Positions 61,624 through 64,000 of a DNA stretch of 64,000 nucleotides are shown here, piece by piece (the first letter of the stretch is position 1; every line of letters begins with the position of its first letter). This DNA comes from Achromobacter sp. AONIH1. Its GTDB lineage: Bacteria > Pseudomonadota > Gammaproteobacteria > Burkholderiales > Burkholderiaceae_B. The notes under the pieces are model-generated. The model was not told where the DNA came from and made no database searches. It worked only from the letters and a program-made list of their open reading frames with translations. The position numbers and the translations under genes were made by a program. The stretch is taken from NCBI RefSeq assembly GCF_002902905.1, contig NZ_CP026124.1, positions 6,584,944-6,648,943 of the forward strand. The letters run 5' to 3'.

Positions 61624-62810
61624 GTGTCGGCCTTCTGTGTGTTGCGGGAAGATTCGGGAGGGTCGCAATCGTAACCCGTAATGGTGAGCGAGAAGCCCGC
61701 CATGCTGGGCATCTTGCGCGGCTTGGCCAGCAGCTTCATCTGGCCCACGTTCAGGTCGCGCAGGATCTGGGCGCCGATGCCGTAGGTGCGCAGGCCGTGG
61801 CGGTCGGCGCTGGCCGGCTCGGCCGGGGCCTTGGCGCCGTCCCAGCCGGCGATCTGGCCGAACAGGTGCTCGGCCGAGGACTGGCAGTTCATCAGCACCA
61901 GCACGCCGGCCGGCGAGGCGGTGATCGCCGCCAGCGCGTTGGGCACGCTCCAGCTGTGCGGACTGACGCCGGTGTCCAGCACGTCCAGCACCGAGGCCGG
62001 CTCGTGCACGCGCACCAGGGTTTCAGCGTCGGGGTGGATCGTGCCGTGCACCAGGGCCAGGTGGGCCGAGCCGGTGGCGGCGTCCTGGTAGGCCACCGCG
62101 TCGAACTCGCCCCAGGCGGTCTGCATGCGGCGCCGGCCCAGGCGCTTGACGATGGATTCATGCTCGCTGCGGTACTGGATCAGGTCGGCGATGGTGCCGA
62201 TCTTGAGCTGGTGCTGGCGGGCGAACTGCACCAGGTCGGGCAGGCGCGCCATGGTGCCGTCGGGCTTGAGGATCTCGCAGATCACGGCGGCGGGCGTCAG
62301 GCCGGCCATGGCGGTCAGGTCGCAGCCGGCCTCGGTGTGGCCGGCGCGCACCAGCACGCCGCCGGGCACCGCGCGCACCGGGAAGATGTGGCCGGGCTGC
62401 ACCAGGTCGGACGGCTTGGCGTCGCGCGCCACCGCAACCTGGATGGTGCGGGCGCGGTCGGCGGCCGAGATGCCGGTCTCGACGCCCTCGGCGGCCTCGA
62501 TCGACTGGGTGAAATTGGTGCCGTATCGCGTGCCGTTGCGGGCGGCCATCAGCGGCAGGTCCAGCTGGCGGCAGCGCTCTTCGGTCAGCGTCAGGCAGAC
62601 CAGGCCGCGCCCGTGCGTGACCATGAAGTTGATGGCTTCGGGCGTGACGAACTCGGCGGCCATGACCAGGTCGCCCTCGTTCTCGCGGTCTTCCTCATCG
62701 ACCAGGATGACGATGCGGCCGGCGCGCAGCTCGGCGATGATCTCGGAGACCGAGGCGATGCCGTAGGATTCCGGCTCGGAACCGGGCAGGGAGGACAACT
62801 GGACGGACAT
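61620..62810 (-). CDS. ribBX: 3,4-dihydroxy-2-butanone 4-phosphate synthase with degenerate GTP cyclohydrolase II domain (RibBX type)
   Basis: The protein has 396 residues from the ATG at 62810. Residues 1-205 are an intact RibB domain ([55 protein letters not shown]). The remainder aligns in order with GTP cyclohydrolase II (VRVHEP..., [15 protein letters not shown]), but the zinc cysteines and catalytic residues are gone: SECLTGD...CDCG is replaced by [17 protein letters not shown]. It therefore supplies only dihydroxybutanone phosphate; a separate ribA is needed. It heads the riboflavin operon. Confidence 0.93.
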   Translation of the reverse strand: MSVQLSSLPGSEPESYGIASVSEIIAELRAGRIVILVDEEDRENEGDLVMAAEFVTPEAINFMVTHGRGLVCLTLTEERCRQLDLPLMAARNGTRYGTNFTQSIEAAEGVETGISAADRARTIQVAVARDAKPSDLVQPGHIFPVRAVPGGVLVRAGHTEAGCDLTAMAGLTPAAVICEILKPDGTMARLPDLVQFARQHQLKIGTIADLIQYRSEHESIVKRLGRRRMQTAWGEFDAVAYQDAATGSAHLALVHGTIHPDAETLVRVHEPASVLDVLDTGVSPHSWSVPNALAAITASPAGVLVLMNCQSSAEHLFGQIAGWDGAKAPAEPASADRHGLRTYGIGAQILRDLNVGQMKLLAKPRKMPSMAGFSLTITGYDCDPPESSRNTQKADT

Positions 62811-62924
62811 GGGTTGGACGCAAACCAGGCGGGAAAGTCCGGATTTTACCGCCCCTGGCGGCCGGGGGGCTGCGGTTAAACTCCCGGCCGAAGCCTTCCC
62901 CCAGGAAAACCGAGGAAAAACGCC
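62811..62924. promoter_or_regulatory. Divergent promoter region of rib operon and HAD gene
   Basis: These 114 bases hold both promoters. The segment is too short, and lacks the conserved helices, for a full FMN riboswitch, so the operon is not visibly riboswitch-controlled. A ribosome-binding GAGG precedes the HAD start. Confidence 0.4.
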
Positions 62925-63722
62925 ATGCAAGCCCTTGCGGCCATGCCTTCCGCCGTCGCGGCCGCCGTCCGCGTCGTGCTGACGGACATCGACGACACGC
63001 TGACCACCGACGGCCGCCTGCCGGCCGACGCCTACGCCGCGCTGGAGCGCCTGGAACAGGCCGGCATCCAGGTGGTGCCCATCACCGGCCGCCCGGCCGG
63101 CTGGTGCGACCACATCGCCCGCATGTGGCCGGTGCGCGCCGTGGTCGGCGAGAACGGGGCCTTCTACTATGCCTACGACCGCCAGGCCCGCCGCATGACC
63201 GCGCATTACTGGACAGACGCCGCCGCCCGCCAGGCCAGCCGCGCCCGGCTGGACGCCATCCGCGACCGCGTGCTGGCCGAGGTGCCGGGCGCCGCCGTGG
63301 CCAGCGACCAGGACTACCGCAAGGCCGACCTGGCCATCGATTTCTGCGAGGACGTGCCGCCCCTGCCCGAAGCCGACGTGGGCCGCATCGTGGCGATCTT
63401 CGAGGCCGCCGGCGCGCAGGCCAAGGTCAGCTCCATCCACGTCAACGGCTGGTTCGGCGACTACGACAAGCTGACCATGACCCAGACCCTGTTCCAGCGC
63501 GAGTTCGGCGCTGACGTGGCGACCCTGCTGGACAGCACGCTGTTCATCGGCGACTCGCCCAACGACGAGCCCATGTTCGCCTACTTCCCGATCTCGGTCG
63601 GCGTGGCCAACATCCAGTCGCAGCTGCACCGCCTGCAACGCCGGCCGGCCTATGTGGCCGCCGGCCATGGCGGCGCGGGCTTCGTCGAAATGGCCGAACG
63701 GCTGCTGACCGCCCGCGCCTGA
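62925..63722 (+). CDS. HAD-superfamily phosphatase (Cof/IIB type)
   Basis: The 265-residue protein has all HAD motifs: VVLTDIDDTLTTDGRLP (nucleophile and acid Asp), VVPITGRPAGW, a conserved Lys in YDKLTMTQTL and FIGDSPNDEPMFAYF (metal Asp). The C2-type cap between motifs I and III marks subfamily IIB, which dephosphorylates sugar phosphates and similar metabolites. The substrate is unknown. It is divergent from the riboflavin operon, so a role in removing the phosphate of a pyrimidine intermediate is possible but unproven. Confidence 0.9.
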   Translation: MQALAAMPSAVAAAVRVVLTDIDDTLTTDGRLPADAYAALERLEQAGIQVVPITGRPAGWCDHIARMWPVRAVVGENGAFYYAYDRQARRMTAHYWTDAAARQASRARLDAIRDRVLAEVPGAAVASDQDYRKADLAIDFCEDVPPLPEADVGRIVAIFEAAGAQAKVSSIHVNGWFGDYDKLTMTQTLFQREFGADVATLLDSTLFIGDSPNDEPMFAYFPISVGVANIQSQLHRLQRRPAYVAAGHGGAGFVEMAERLLTARA

Positions 63723-63742
63723 CCCTTACCCTGGAAACCGCC

Positions 63743-64000
63743 GTGGCGACCACACCGAAAACCACCCCGCAATCCGCGCCCAAGGCCGCTCCCGCCGCGG
63801 CCAACGATGGCCGCCGCAGCATCCAGTCCATCGAGGTCGGCGTGCCGCTGCTGGCCGCGCTGGTGGACGCCGGCAAGCCGCTGACGCTGCGCGACCTGGC
63901 TGCCGGCGCCGGCATGACCTCGGCCAAGGCGCACCCCTATCTGGTCAGCTTCATCCGCGTGGGCCTGGTGCAGCAGGACGGCGCCACCGGCCAGTACGAG
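63743..64000 (+). CDS. IclR-family regulator, N-terminal part (cut by window edge)
   Basis: A GTG at 63743 with GGAAA upstream opens a frame running off the window; 86 codons are visible. After a low-complexity Pro/Ala/Lys start, RRSIQSIEVGVPLLAALVDAG and TLRDLAAGAGMTSAKAHPYLVSFIRVGLVQQD form the IclR winged helix-turn-helix. The effector domain is not in the window. It is co-oriented with the HAD gene, 20 bases downstream. Confidence 0.85.
   Translation, partial: MATTPKTTPQSAPKAAPAAANDGRRSIQSIEVGVPLLAALVDAGKPLTLRDLAAGAGMTSAKAHPYLVSFIRVGLVQQDGATGQYE

Noticed and set aside
62811..62924. FMN riboswitch before ribBX
   Set aside because: The leader is too short and none of the conserved RFN helices or loop sequences could be identified.

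Overview
The window is a GC-rich bacterial chromosome segment whose gene content points to a betaproteobacterium of the Alcaligenaceae (Bordetella or Achromobacter type). The evidence is three orphan Bug-type periplasmic solute-binding proteins, a giant filamentous-haemagglutinin exoprotein with a C-terminal DUF3739 region, a ribBX-ribH-nusB-thiL-pgpA-pncC order and a CIRCE-controlled groESL operon. The genus is an inference. No tRNA, rRNA, CRISPR array or intact mobile element was seen.

Layout. (1) 1-4258: the tail of an unidentified gene, then a GntR regulator divergent from a small aromatic-catabolism operon (FAH-type hydrolase, Bug protein, extradiol-dioxygenase-like VOC protein). (2) 4271-19934, minus strand: a cell-surface-signalling locus built around a 4241-residue two-partner-secretion exoprotein. 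It encodes, in order of transcription, an STN/TonB-like periplasmic protein, an ECF sigma factor, a FecR-type anti-sigma factor, the exoprotein, and a second ECF sigma factor coupled to the exoprotein stop codon. No TpsB outer-membrane partner is present. This is the most unusual system in the window and resembles the Vre (PUMA3) arrangement of Pseudomonas aeruginosa. (3) 20070-27458: an LysR-controlled deaminase/MFS pair; an enolase-superfamily/AhpD-like/Bug operon; a cysteine-dioxygenase-like protein; an unknown lipoprotein. (4) 27969-31297: an NAD-salvage cluster (NrtR-like regulator, nicotinamide phosphoribosyltransferase, PRPP synthetase-like protein). (5) 31446-37991: a cytochrome P450 with its own ferredoxin and reductase, an FAH hydrolase, a deacetylase-fold protein and a MetA-type outer-membrane protein, with a divergent AraC regulator. 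(6) 38311-39604: SapC and a cysteine-rich lipoprotein.

(7) 39825-45344: a sigma-54 activator divergent from a ketone-body operon (GntP permease, 3-hydroxybutyrate dehydrogenase, CoA-transferase A and B) with a textbook -24/-12 promoter. (8) 45380-47892: an AraC/cupin pair, an IS3-type transposase scar and a third Bug gene. (9) 48490-50660: groES-groEL with promoter, CIRCE and terminator. (10) 50835-58245: BrkB-like membrane protein, SWIM protein, mannitol-dehydrogenase-family enzyme, DgkA, type II NADH dehydrogenase and PyrF. (11) 58391-62810: the tightly packed minus-strand riboflavin operon ribBX-ribH-nusB-thiL-pgpA-pncC. (12) 62925-64000: a HAD phosphatase and the start of an IclR regulator cut by the window edge.

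The catabolic blocks share one design: a regulator divergent from a short operon that often carries an orphan Bug protein. Starts were chosen by Shine-Dalgarno spacing, overlap with the preceding gene and family length, so several differ from the longest open frame.
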